NCBI GenBank assembly: GCA_948439405.1
Contig: CAOJNB010000017.1
Location: 1-34,819 of the forward strand
DNA: 34,819 bases
Reading direction: 5' to 3'
DNA from: an uncultured Coriobacteriaceae bacterium
Lineage (GTDB): Bacteria; Actinomycetota; Coriobacteriia; Coriobacteriales; Atopobiaceae
The notes below the pieces were generated by a model. It saw nothing but the letters and a program-made list of their open reading frames with translations. It was not told where the DNA came from and searched no databases. This document shows, piece after piece, positions 8,956 to 16,897 of the stretch; within the stretch, counting starts at the first letter, position 1, and the number at the start of each line of letters is the position of its first letter. Both the position numbers and the translations under genes were made by a program.

Positions 8956-9609
8956 TCATTCTTGCGCGTGTACGCCGAACAGGGTTTGCAGGAGGAGATG
9001 AAAGCCCGTCGTTCCAGGTTCTGGAACACCATCATCGCGCAAGCGGAAATACTTTTCGCTTCGCTTGATTGCTCCGTGCACCTCTTGCTCCGAGAACTGT
9101 GTTGGGAGGATATGCTTCTTGTATGTCGGATAGTAAATCTGCATGCGCCTATCGACAGCCGCCCCCGTTGCGCAACCTCGACCCTCCTCAAAATGAAGCA
9201 GGAGAAAAAGTTCGAACTTTGGGTTGCTAATTGCGACGCGTCTGCGCGTGTCCCCCCGCACCCATTCAATCAGTGTATTGAGCTGCTTTGGCGTCCAACT
9301 ATCTACATCGCTCACAATCCACATCTCATCATGCTTTGCAAGTCCACCCCGATGTCCCCCACCCTCTCGCTTAAGATGCTCGCCCATAATCTTTACAAGG
9401 CTGACAGGGTCGGTGCGGCCGATATGACGGTGCGACACATACTTAATCGTTGCCTCACCGCAGGATCGCATCAGCCTTTGCACTGACGACATGTGCAGAT
9501 ATTCCACCTCGGTCTTTCCCTCACATAAGACATGGACGATGCGCTTCGTCCTGCGGCTAGCCCCCTTACGTCGCAAGGGATTCCGACCCGAAGCCCTATT
9601 CCCTGTCAT
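8956..9609 (-). CDS. rloB: RloB-family protein (TOPRIM-like nuclease partner, AbiLii type)
   Basis: A 217-residue protein of the RloB-like family, partner of RloA-type ATPases in AbiL/RloAB anti-phage systems. A basic N-terminus is followed by VLCEGKTEVEYL (27-38, acidic metal site), WIVSDVDSW (97-105, DxD site) and the family signature SNPKFELFLLLHF (128-140). These acidic motifs fit a TOPRIM-like nuclease fold, as in the related AriB of PARIS. The frame is open to 9729, but the ATG at 9609 overlaps the rloA stop by 14 bases and has AAGG just upstream, implying translational coupling. The usual Trp in the signature (FELWLLLHF) is Phe here. Biochemical activity is inferred from the family. 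The stop codon lies three bases from the direct repeat. Confidence 0.85.
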   Translation of the reverse strand: MTGNRASGRNPLRRKGASRRTKRIVHVLCEGKTEVEYLHMSSVQRLMRSCGEATIKYVSHRHIGRTDPVSLVKIMGEHLKREGGGHRGGLAKHDEMWIVSDVDSWTPKQLNTLIEWVRGDTRRRVAISNPKFELFLLLHFEEGRGCATGAAVDRRMQIYYPTYKKHILPTQFSEQEVHGAIKRSEKYFRLRDDGVPEPGTTGFHLLLQTLFGVHAQE

Positions 9610-10969
9610 TGACCTTGTCCCCTTCGTCAACCGGTGAGAGCGATCCAAACATCGGAACTCCACCGAAACGTCCATCGAGGTAGGCCCTAACAAGGTCTGT
9701 ATCGGCGCGCACTCCTTCGAATTCGTCAAGGCGCATGAGCTCAGACCGGCCCGTCATGTCTCGCTCCATGAGGAAGAGCTCGTCACGGCGAAAGAGGCGC
9801 TGGTCCATGAGGAGCAGATCATGGGTCGTGAACAGCAGCTGTCTCCGAGATGTTGGTCCTGCCGAGTCGAGAAACAGTTCAACCAGGCGAGCAGTTAGCA
9901 TTGTATGGAAGCTTCTGTCCAGCTCATCTACTACGTACACTCGAGCCGAAGTTCTCTCGTCATTGAAGAGTTCAAACAGCATCGGCATGAGGTTGAGCAG
10001 ACGACGAGACCCCGAAGACTCCATCTGGAGCGTGAATGTGACGAGATGTCCGTGTGAATCCAAGTGTCGCGTCCTCAGGCGCTGGGCTCGTGCCCGACCG
10101 CCCTCGGCGGTGATGACGAATATCTCCACCGGATAGTCCTGCGATGGGCCCGCCGTGAGTACGGCAGCCATATCGGTCGAAGACATCGCCTCAGCTTGAA
10201 CTCGCTGGACAACGTCTGGGGGCACCGGGATTACGCCCATGTCTACGTCCTCGCCAACAAGCTCCTCTATGCCAGTGTCAAGGCCTGCAAGCCAACGTGA
10301 TGCATACTCTACGAAGTCCCTTTTCGTGTAAAATACCAGGGGCGGCCCGGCAATCTGCGAAGAAACGTCCACCATAGTGAGAACATCCCTGAACCATGCA
10401 TATGGCACAAGGAGTTCCGCAACGTTCTGCATGGCCGCGTTCGTCAAGAACAGGCGGTTTTCCAGCGTGCCATCTGCAACGAACTGAACACGCTCTGGCG
10501 CATCGAAATACCCCTCATCCAGCTTGATTCCATCACGGTCTCTTCGATAGATTACGTGCTCCTCGTCTCCATTTCGTCCAATCCTCGTCAGGCACTCGAA
10601 CAAAACTTGATTGTGGGACATGTCCGCCTGCAGTCGATACACCGTCCCATCCATAAGAAATGTAATGTCGAATGACGTTGGGTGCGAAGCAGACCTATCA
10701 TCCAATCGGAACGGCTCAACAGGAATTGACTCTCCTACCCCCGTCCCCCGCAGTACATAATCGCGTAGGAATGTAAGGGCTTTGAACAGGCCTGTCTTTC
10801 CAGATGCATTTCCTCCGTATACAGCTGCGACAGGCACAATCTTTCGAGATCTGAACCCATCGAGAGACGAAAGGGTGTCACGATGCTTGCGCTCAAGAGA
10901 TGCGACGAGATTGAACGTGGTCGGCCGAGCAAATGACTTCCAATTCCCAACCGTAAAATCGATGAGCAT
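9596..10969 (-). CDS. rloA: RloA-family AAA15 ATPase (AbiLi type)
   Basis: A 457-residue ABC-like ATPase of the AAA15/COG1106 group that senses infection and controls RloB in AbiL/RloAB systems. It begins with the family-like MLIDFTVGNWKSF and has Walker A GGNASGKT (52-59), a signature-like ESSGSRR (317-323), Walker B VYVVDELDRSFH (344-355) and the H-loop TTHD (381-384), so all ATP-site elements are present. An ATG five codons upstream (10984) lacks a ribosome site; the ATG at 10969 follows GGAGGGAG and matches the family start. It overlaps rloB by 14 bases. Sequence just upstream is AT-rich and also encodes the new end of the GH13-GH77 enzyme. PARIS AriA is related, but the RloB partner points to AbiL/RloAB. 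Confidence 0.88.
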   Translation of the reverse strand: MLIDFTVGNWKSFARPTTFNLVASLERKHRDTLSSLDGFRSRKIVPVAAVYGGNASGKTGLFKALTFLRDYVLRGTGVGESIPVEPFRLDDRSASHPTSFDITFLMDGTVYRLQADMSHNQVLFECLTRIGRNGDEEHVIYRRDRDGIKLDEGYFDAPERVQFVADGTLENRLFLTNAAMQNVAELLVPYAWFRDVLTMVDVSSQIAGPPLVFYTKRDFVEYASRWLAGLDTGIEELVGEDVDMGVIPVPPDVVQRVQAEAMSSTDMAAVLTAGPSQDYPVEIFVITAEGGRARAQRLRTRHLDSHGHLVTFTLQMESSGSRRLLNLMPMLFELFNDERTSARVYVVDELDRSFHTMLTARLVELFLDSAGPTSRRQLLFTTHDLLLMDQRLFRRDELFLMERDMTGRSELMRLDEFEGVRADTDLVRAYLDGRFGGVPMFGSLSPVDEGDKVNDRE

Positions 10970-11003
10970 CTTCTCTCCCTCCATAGCATCTTAGGAGATA
11001 TTA

Positions 11004-14000
11004 TCACGCTCGTTGTAAAGTACGGCCTCTCCCGCTCTCCTCGGCGAGGCGCCGCAGCAGCCCCTCGCACGCGTCGACGTCGGCCTGCGTCGCCTGCCAC
11101 GCCCAGTTGCGCCCCGTCGTGCCCGGCACGTTCATGCGCGCCTCGGAGCCGGCGAGCATCGCGTCCTGCAGCGACATCATCACCACGTCCGCGGCGCTGC
11201 CCATGAGCCGCTCCAGCATGCGCTCGGCCTCCGTGCGGGCGCCCGCCTCGTCAAGCCCGTAGCGCGCGGCGCACCAGCCGACGAGCGTGTCGGTGTCGTG
11301 GGTGGACGCGTAGGCGATCTTGCCGGGGCGCGGCCGGTAGCCCTGCCGCGGGTCGTAGTCGCAGAACTGCACGACGTCCATCCCCGGGAAGCCGCAGCCC
11401 GCCTGCAGCGTGCGGACGGCGGGCGTGATCACGCCCAGGTCCTCGGCGACGAGCGGCAGCTCCCCCAGGCGCTCGTGGGCCGCCTCGAATAGCTCGCGGG
11501 CGGGACCGTAGCGCCAGAACCCCACCGACGCCGGCTCGCCGGCGCCGGCGGAGAAGAAGTTCGCGAAGCCCAGGAAGTGGTCCATGCGCACGTAGTCGAA
11601 CAGCGCCATCGAGCGGCGCAGCCGCGCGACCCACCAGGCGTAGCCGTCGGCGCGCATCGCGTCCCAGTCGTAGGTAGGGTTGCCCCACACCTGCCCGTCC
11701 ACGGAGAACTGGTCGGGCGGGGCGCCGGCGACGCGGCGGGCATGGCCCCGGCCGTCCAGCTCGAAGAGCTCGGGGTGGGCCCACACGTCCGCGGAGTCTT
11801 CGGAGACGTACATCGGCATGTCGCCGATCAGGTGCACCTCACGCTCGGCGGCGTAGCAGCGCAGGTCCTCCCACTGGCGCTCGAACTCGTACTGGGCGCA
11901 GCGGTGCCGCTCGACGCCCTCTGCGAGCTCGGGTCGAGCCGCGAGCGAGGGGTCCCAGGCGCGATAGGGCTCGGGCCACTCCTGCCAGGGGGCGCCGCCC
12001 ATCAGCTCCTTGATCGCCATGAACGTCGCGTACGGCTCGAGCCAGGGAGCGCTCGCCTCGAGGAACTCCCGGTAGGCCTCGGCGTCCTCCGGCTCGCGCG
12101 CGGCCGCCTCGGCGCCGCCCTCGAGCAGCGCGACGTTGCCCGCGAAGGCGGAGAGGCCCGCGTACGGGCTGCCGAAGCCGTCGGTGGGCCCCACGGGGAG
12201 CATCTGCCAGTAGCGCTGGCCGCACCGCGCCAGGAAGTCCACGAAGCGGCGCGCCGGCGCGCCGAGCGTACCGGGGCCGTCCTCGGAGGGAAGCGACGTC
12301 ACGTGGCAGATCACGCCCGATCCGGGAGGCATCGCGCGTCCCAGCCCGAGCCCGTCGCACTCCACGACCACGGCGGAGCCGAGCCCTCCCAGGCGCACGC
12401 GGCAGCGGCCCTCGCGCGCCTCGAGGTCGAGGCCGGCCACGACCTCGCGCACGACGTCGCCCGAGACCTCGAGCTCCACCTCGCGCTCCTCGAAGGAGCG
12501 GTTCGCGAGCACGGTCACGGAGCGCGCGGAGCGCGCGGCGGCGCCCCCCTCCGCGGGCCCGCGGACGATTCCGACGACGTCCTCGCCGAACGAGACCACG
12601 CGCCAGGAGCCGTCAACGAAGTTCGGCAGCGACCGTCGCAACGCGATCGCGTTGCGGTAGATGGCCGTGCAGTCGGCGTCCTCCGCGCCCCACGGGAAGG
12701 CGGCGCGGTTGTAGGGGTCCGCGTAGCCCTCGAGCCCCGCCTCGTCGCCGTAGTAGACGCAGGGCACGCCCGGCATCGTCATCTGCACGAGCGTCGCGAG
12801 CCACAGGCGGGCCTTGGCGAGCCCGCGGGCGCCCTCGTCCAGGCGGAACGAGGCCCTCTGGTCCTCGGAGAGCGACGCCTCGTCCGGGGCGCCGCCCAGC
12901 ACCGTCATCAGGCGCGGGCGGTCGTGGCTGCCCATGAGGTTGAGCGCGGCGGCGATCGCCTCGGGTGGGTAGTTCTCCCGCATCGACTCCATGCGCTCGG
13001 CGAACTCGGGAGCGCCGACGCGTCCCAGCAGGAAGTCGAGCGTCGCGTCGCGCAGCGGGTAGTTCATCGCGGAGTCGAGCTCGTCGCCCAGCAGGTAGTG
13101 GCGCAGCCTCCCGTAGCTCACCTTGTTCGAGGCGTCCTCCCAGACCTCGCCCAGCACGAGCGCGTCGTCGCGCTCGGCGAGGGCGGCCGCCCGTATCCCG
13201 CGAATCAGGTCCTCGTCGAGCTCGTCGGCCACGTCGAGGCGCCAGCCGGCCGCGCCGGCCCGGATCCAGTGGCGCACCACGGAGTCCTCGCCGTCGCACA
13301 CGAGCCTGCGGAGGGCCGGGTCGCGCCCGTCGACCGCGGGCAGGTCCGCCACGCCCCACCAGGCGTCATAGGTGCCGTCCTCGCGGAAGCCGAACCACGC
13401 CCGGTAGGGCGAGCCCTCTCCCTGCCAGGCCCCGACGTCCGGGTAGTTGCCGTAGCGGTTGAAGTAGCGGGAGTCCTGCCCGACGTGGTTGAACACCCCG
13501 TCGAGGATCACGGAGATCCCCATGGCGCGCGCGTCGGCGCACAGGCGGCGGAAGTCGGCCTCGTCGCCGAGCATCGGGTCGATGCGCATGAAGTCGGCCG
13601 TGTCGTAGCGGTGGCAGCTCGCCGCCTCGAACACCGGGTTGAGGTAGAGCGCCGTCACGCCCAGGTTGCGCAGGTACCCCAGGCGCTCGCGGATCCCCTC
13701 GAGGGTGCCGCCGTAGAACTCCCAGCACCGGATGGACCCGTCGTCGTTGCGCAGGTAGCGCGGCGGCGCCGACCAGTCCTCCACGAGAGCCCGCCCGGGG
13801 CCGCCGCGCGGGCGCGAGAGCGAGGCCCCCACGCGCTCCCGCCAGCCCGAGCCGCGCGCGAAGCGGTCGGGGAACACCTGGTAGACGAGTCCCCCCTCGT
13901 ACCACGCGGGACGGACCTCGCGCGGGCGGTACACGGTCAGCTGGAACGAGGGGACCTCGCCCCAGCCGAGCTCGCCCGCCCCGCCCGTCGCGCCGGGACG

Positions 14001-14291
14001 GGCCCCGTAGGAGAGCGTCGCGCCGTCGGCCCGCTCCACCAGGAAGCGGTACCAGAGCAGCTCGGGCTCGTCGCAGGGGACCTCGGCGCGCCAGCGGACG
14101 CCGCCGTCGGGCAGCGGGGAGGGCTCCGCCTCGACGAGGCGCTCCCCCCTCGCGTCGGACCACAGCCGCACGCGGACGCGCGCGGCCGCCTCGTCACGGA
14201 CGTCGACGCACAGGGATACGGTGCCGCCCGCGGGGACGGCACCGTACGGGGTGCGGTATGCGGCGTCGCGGGAGTCGTGGAAGACCCGCAT
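11004..14291 (-). CDS. Bifunctional GH13 maltodextrin hydrolase / GH77 4-alpha-glucanotransferase fusion
   Basis: A 1,095-residue cytoplasmic fusion. Residues 1-120 form a beta-rich N-domain. GH13 follows with DGVFNH (264-269), GWRLDVADE (349-357, nucleophile Asp353), LVLGEVWE (378-385, acid/base Glu382) and MGSHD (453-457), resembling neopullulanase/cyclomaltodextrinase. From about 655 comes MalQ-type GH77 with GNPTYDWD (870-877), VRMDHFLGF (901-909, nucleophile Asp904), VAEDLG (948-953) and STHDTD (996-1001). All catalytic residues are present, so it should trim and rearrange maltodextrins released by GlgP. It is last in the glg operon, 11 bp after glgA. The ATG at 14291 follows AAGGAAGG. 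The last nine codons (GRTLQRA and the two preceding residues) come from or abut the RloAB insertion; the ancestral tail is at 8836. Confidence 0.92.
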   Translation of the reverse strand: MRVFHDSRDAAYRTPYGAVPAGGTVSLCVDVRDEAAARVRVRLWSDARGERLVEAEPSPLPDGGVRWRAEVPCDEPELLWYRFLVERADGATLSYGARPGATGGAGELGWGEVPSFQLTVYRPREVRPAWYEGGLVYQVFPDRFARGSGWRERVGASLSRPRGGPGRALVEDWSAPPRYLRNDDGSIRCWEFYGGTLEGIRERLGYLRNLGVTALYLNPVFEAASCHRYDTADFMRIDPMLGDEADFRRLCADARAMGISVILDGVFNHVGQDSRYFNRYGNYPDVGAWQGEGSPYRAWFGFREDGTYDAWWGVADLPAVDGRDPALRRLVCDGEDSVVRHWIRAGAAGWRLDVADELDEDLIRGIRAAALAERDDALVLGEVWEDASNKVSYGRLRHYLLGDELDSAMNYPLRDATLDFLLGRVGAPEFAERMESMRENYPPEAIAAALNLMGSHDRPRLMTVLGGAPDEASLSEDQRASFRLDEGARGLAKARLWLATLVQMTMPGVPCVYYGDEAGLEGYADPYNRAAFPWGAEDADCTAIYRNAIALRRSLPNFVDGSWRVVSFGEDVVGIVRGPAEGGAAARSARSVTVLANRSFEEREVELEVSGDVVREVVAGLDLEAREGRCRVRLGGLGSAVVVECDGLGLGRAMPPGSGVICHVTSLPSEDGPGTLGAPARRFVDFLARCGQRYWQMLPVGPTDGFGSPYAGLSAFAGNVALLEGGAEAAAREPEDAEAYREFLEASAPWLEPYATFMAIKELMGGAPWQEWPEPYRAWDPSLAARPELAEGVERHRCAQYEFERQWEDLRCYAAEREVHLIGDMPMYVSEDSADVWAHPELFELDGRGHARRVAGAPPDQFSVDGQVWGNPTYDWDAMRADGYAWWVARLRRSMALFDYVRMDHFLGFANFFSAGAGEPASVGFWRYGPARELFEAAHERLGELPLVAEDLGVITPAVRTLQAGCGFPGMDVVQFCDYDPRQGYRPRPGKIAYASTHDTDTLVGWCAARYGLDEAGARTEAERMLERLMGSAADVVMMSLQDAMLAGSEARMNVPGTTGRNWAWQATQADVDACEGLLRRLAEESGRGRTLQRA
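11029..11129. repeat. 101-bp direct repeat, right copy (coding end of GH13-GH77 gene)
   Basis: Partner of 8852-8952 with one mismatch. This copy is in frame with the body of the GH13-GH77 gene and encodes VPGTTGRNWAWQAT through EESGR, the last conserved part of the glucanotransferase. It keeps the Trp that the left copy has lost. Left of 11029 the sequence changes to module DNA. Confidence 0.95.
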
Positions 14292-14302
14292 GCTCACCTT
14301 CC

Positions 14303-15793
14303 TTAGCTCTCGGCCCCCTCGGCGGACGCGAGCGTCCTGTCGGGATGGAGCCCGAGGTAGATGTCCAGGTACTGCCGAGCGGAGCGCTCCCAGGAGAAGT
14401 CGGCCGCCATCGCCTGGCGCATGAGGTCCTCCCACACGTCGTGGTGTCCCTCGAACACCTCGCCGGCCGCCCAGAAGCAGTCGATCATCTCCTGCGCGTT
14501 GAAGTTCGCGAAGGAGAAGCCCGTCCCCTCGCCGGTGAAGCGGTTGTAGGGGACGACGGAGTCGCGCAGACCGCCCGTCTCGCGCACGATCGGCAGGGTT
14601 CCGTAGCGCATCGAGATCATCTGCGAGAGGCCGCAGGGCTCGAACTGCGAGGGCATCCAGAACAGGTCGGCGCCGGCGTAGATGCGGTGGGCGAGGTCGT
14701 TGTCGAACCTGATGCAGCAGGTCATGCGGCTGCCGTAGTGCCAGTCGAACCAGCGCAGCGAGTCCTCGTAGTTGGCGTCGCCCGTGCCCAGGACCACGAT
14801 CTCGTAGCCTCCGCGGATGAGCTCGTCGACGGCGTACTCGACGAGGTCCATGCCCTTCTGGGCGGTGAGGCGGCCCACCATCGCGACGACGGCCTCGTGC
14901 TCGCCCTCGTCGAGCCCCAGCTCGCGCTGGAGGGCGAGCTTGCAGGCGGCCTTGCCCGAGAGGTCGTCGGCCGTGAAGTTGGCGGCGATGCCGGGATCGG
15001 TCGCGGGATCCCACTCGTCGAGATCGATGCCGTTGAGCACGCCCGAGAGCACGCTCGCGCGGTCGCGGAACACGAAGTCGAGGCCCTCGCCGTAGTAGGG
15101 CATCTTGAGCTCCTCGGCGTAGGAGGGGCTCACCGTGGTGAGGGCGTCCGCGTAGCACAGGCCGCCCTTGAGGTAGTCAATCGAGTCGCCGTCCATGCGC
15201 AGCTGGTTCGCAGCCGCGGGGATCTCGTGCAGCCCGAGGATGTCGCCGAGCACGAAGTCGGAGTACTGCCCCTGGAACTTGACGTTGTGCACCGTCATGA
15301 CGGTGCGGACGTTGTCGTAGGTCGGGATCCCGCGGTAGAACTCGCGCAGGAACACCGGGGCGAGCGCCGTCTGCCAGTCGTTGCAGTGCAGGACGTCGCA
15401 GACGAGCCCGTCCACGTGCGCCATGGCCTCGAGCACGGCCTTCGGGAAGAAGGCGAAGCGCTCGCCGTCGTCGTAGAAGCCGTAGGCCCCCTCGCGCTTG
15501 AAGTAGTCCTCGTTGTCGACGAAGTAGACGTCGAGGCCGTCGCGCTCCAGGTGGTCGATGCCGCACCAGACGTTGCGCCAGGCGAGCGGGACGTGGAAGT
15601 CGCACACGTGGTCCATCTCGTCGCGGAAGCGCTGCGGGATGGTGGAGTACTTGGGCATGACGAGGGACACCTTGGCGCCCGCGCGCTGCAGCGCGCAGGG
15701 AAGGGATCCCGCGACGTCCCCCAGGCCGCCCGTCTTCAGGAAGGGGGCGGCCTCGGAGGTCGCGAAGGTGATCCTCAGCGTGTCGTCAGACAT
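14303..15793 (-). CDS. glgA: Glycogen synthase (ADP-glucose)
   Basis: A 496-residue GT5 enzyme that transfers glucose from ADP-glucose to the non-reducing end of alpha-1,4-glucan. It has the N-terminal ADP-glucose motif KTGGLGDVAG (20-29), the mid-protein VGRLTAQKG segment and the C-terminal E-x7-E-like stretch MPSQFEPCGLSQM. It is slightly longer than the E. coli enzyme (477) but within the family's range. The ATG at 15793 follows TAGGAG with a four-base spacer. It sits between glgD (7-bp gap) and the GH13-GH77 gene (11-bp gap), so it is co-transcribed and probably translationally linked. Confidence 0.96.
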   Translation of the reverse strand: MSDDTLRITFATSEAAPFLKTGGLGDVAGSLPCALQRAGAKVSLVMPKYSTIPQRFRDEMDHVCDFHVPLAWRNVWCGIDHLERDGLDVYFVDNEDYFKREGAYGFYDDGERFAFFPKAVLEAMAHVDGLVCDVLHCNDWQTALAPVFLREFYRGIPTYDNVRTVMTVHNVKFQGQYSDFVLGDILGLHEIPAAANQLRMDGDSIDYLKGGLCYADALTTVSPSYAEELKMPYYGEGLDFVFRDRASVLSGVLNGIDLDEWDPATDPGIAANFTADDLSGKAACKLALQRELGLDEGEHEAVVAMVGRLTAQKGMDLVEYAVDELIRGGYEIVVLGTGDANYEDSLRWFDWHYGSRMTCCIRFDNDLAHRIYAGADLFWMPSQFEPCGLSQMISMRYGTLPIVRETGGLRDSVVPYNRFTGEGTGFSFANFNAQEMIDCFWAAGEVFEGHHDVWEDLMRQAMAADFSWERSARQYLDIYLGLHPDRTLASAEGAES

Positions 15794-15800
15794 GTCGCTC

Positions 15801-16895
15801 CTAGCTCTGGGCCTTCTCCTTGATGAGGATCTCGTCGGTGGTGCCGCGCAGCTCGGTGCCGGCGGGGATCACGTTGCCGCGGTCCACGATGGCGTTCTCC
15901 ACGCGTGCGCCGCTCTTGACGACGCAGCTCTGCATCACGATGGAGTTGAGCACCGTGGCGCCCGGCTCCACGACGACGCCGCGGCCCAGGATCGAGCCGC
16001 TCACGTTGCCGGCGAGCCTGCAGCCGCCGCTCACGATCGAGTTGCGCACGTGGGCCCCGCGGCGGTAGGACACGGGCGGGTTGTCGTGCGCCTTCGTCAT
16101 GATGCTGCGGTCCTTCGGGAACAGCTCGTCCTGCAGCTCGACGCTCAGCAGCTCCATGTTGTGGCGGTAGTAGCTCACCACGTCGAAGATGGGGGCCGCG
16201 TAGCCCTTGTAGCGGTAGACGCGGACGTCGATGCGCCCGTAGTCCTTCTCGAGGGCCTCGAACAGGTCGAGGTAGTCCACCTGCTCGTGCTCGACGAGCA
16301 TCTGCAGGAGCAGCTCGCGGCGGATCACGAAGCAGTCCATGAAGGCGTCGTCGCCGTAGGAGACGCCGTGGTGCAGCGCGCGGCAGCGGTCGCCCTCGAC
16401 CTCGAAGCCGACGAGGTCGGCGTTGTCGCCCTGCGCCTGGCAGGTGAGGACCATCACGTCGGCGCCGGACTGCTCGTAGGCCTCCAGCAGCAGGCGGTAG
16501 TCCATGTTGTAGACGACGTTGGCCGCCGAGACGAGAACGTAGTCGTCGTCGGAGCGCTCGAGGATGATGCGGTTCTGCACGAAGTCGCGCAGCAGGAAGC
16601 GCGAGCCGGCGCGCGAGGTGCCGAACGCGGAGCCGGGCAGCATGAACAGGCCGCCGCCCTTGCGGTCGAGCATCCACTCCTTGCCGGAGCCGACGTGGTC
16701 GATGATCGAGCGGTAGTTGCTGGGCATGACGAGGCCCACGGTGCGCACGCCTGCGTTCACCATGTTGGACAGCGGGAAGTCAACGAGGCGGTAGCGGCCC
16801 GCGTAGGGCAGCGAGGCGAGCGGGCGGACCTGGGTGAGCACGCTGGACGTGCGCCCGGCGTAGTTGGTGGTGATGATGCCGAGGGTGCTCTTCAC
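15801..16895 (-). CDS. glgD: GlgD, regulatory-type ADP-glucose pyrophosphorylase subunit
   Basis: A 364-residue homologue of GlgC that forms mixed GlgC/GlgD complexes in many Gram-positive bacteria and tunes catalysis. The N-terminus (KSTLGIITTNYAGRT) keeps the fold but lacks the glycine/arginine-rich GGxGxRL nucleotide loop of GlgC. This is diagnostic for the weakly or non-catalytic GlgD. YRLVDFPLSNMVNAG (residues 36-50) and a C-terminal left-handed beta-helix with hexapeptide-like repeats are present. The frame extends to 17342, but the GTG at 16895 follows GAGGAG and begins the protein at the family start. It lies 2 bp behind glgC, fitting a stoichiometric pair. Confidence 0.93.
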   Translation of the reverse strand: MKSTLGIITTNYAGRTSSVLTQVRPLASLPYAGRYRLVDFPLSNMVNAGVRTVGLVMPSNYRSIIDHVGSGKEWMLDRKGGGLFMLPGSAFGTSRAGSRFLLRDFVQNRIILERSDDDYVLVSAANVVYNMDYRLLLEAYEQSGADVMVLTCQAQGDNADLVGFEVEGDRCRALHHGVSYGDDAFMDCFVIRRELLLQMLVEHEQVDYLDLFEALEKDYGRIDVRVYRYKGYAAPIFDVVSYYRHNMELLSVELQDELFPKDRSIMTKAHDNPPVSYRRGAHVRNSIVSGGCRLAGNVSGSILGRGVVVEPGATVLNSIVMQSCVVKSGARVENAIVDRGNVIPAGTELRGTTDEILIKEKAQS

Positions 16896-16897
16896 GG

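Larger units (their letters stand above)
8953..11028. mobile_element. Inserted two-gene RloAB defence module between direct repeats
   Basis: The DNA between the repeat copies is 2,076 bp and holds only rloA and rloB, both on the minus strand. It is A+T-richer than its neighbours. It interrupts the 3' end of the GH13-GH77 gene and supplies a replacement end in frame. A 101-bp duplication is far longer than an IS target duplication. It resembles an element that carries a copy of its target gene's 3' end, as integrative elements do in tRNA genes. No integrase, transposase or obvious terminal inverted repeat is visible, so movement would need a protein encoded elsewhere or homologous recombination. 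Insertion is inferred from the sequence; the mechanism is unknown. Confidence 0.75.

Noticed and set aside
9610..9729. 40-codon N-terminal extension of rloB
   Set aside because: It lies wholly within rloA coding sequence; the ATG at 9609 has a ribosome site, overlaps the rloA stop and begins the family-like sequence.
10991..11019. TTTACA and TAATAT upstream of rloA as a promoter
   Set aside because: On the minus strand the two boxes are only 10 bases apart, too close for a normal promoter. The AT-rich patch may still matter, but I cannot name a promoter.
8953..11028. Transposon with terminal inverted repeats
   Set aside because: The ends of the unique segment show no convincing inverted repeats and no transposase is encoded; the duplication is too long for a normal target-site duplication.
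11577..14306. Very long open frame on the plus strand opposite the GH13-GH77 gene, with similar frames opposite glgP, dnaX, the GT2 gene and glgB
   Set aside because: These arise from GC-rich third positions of the real minus-strand genes. Their translations are Arg/Val/Gly-rich with no recognisable domain, and the opposite strand has complete conserved proteins.
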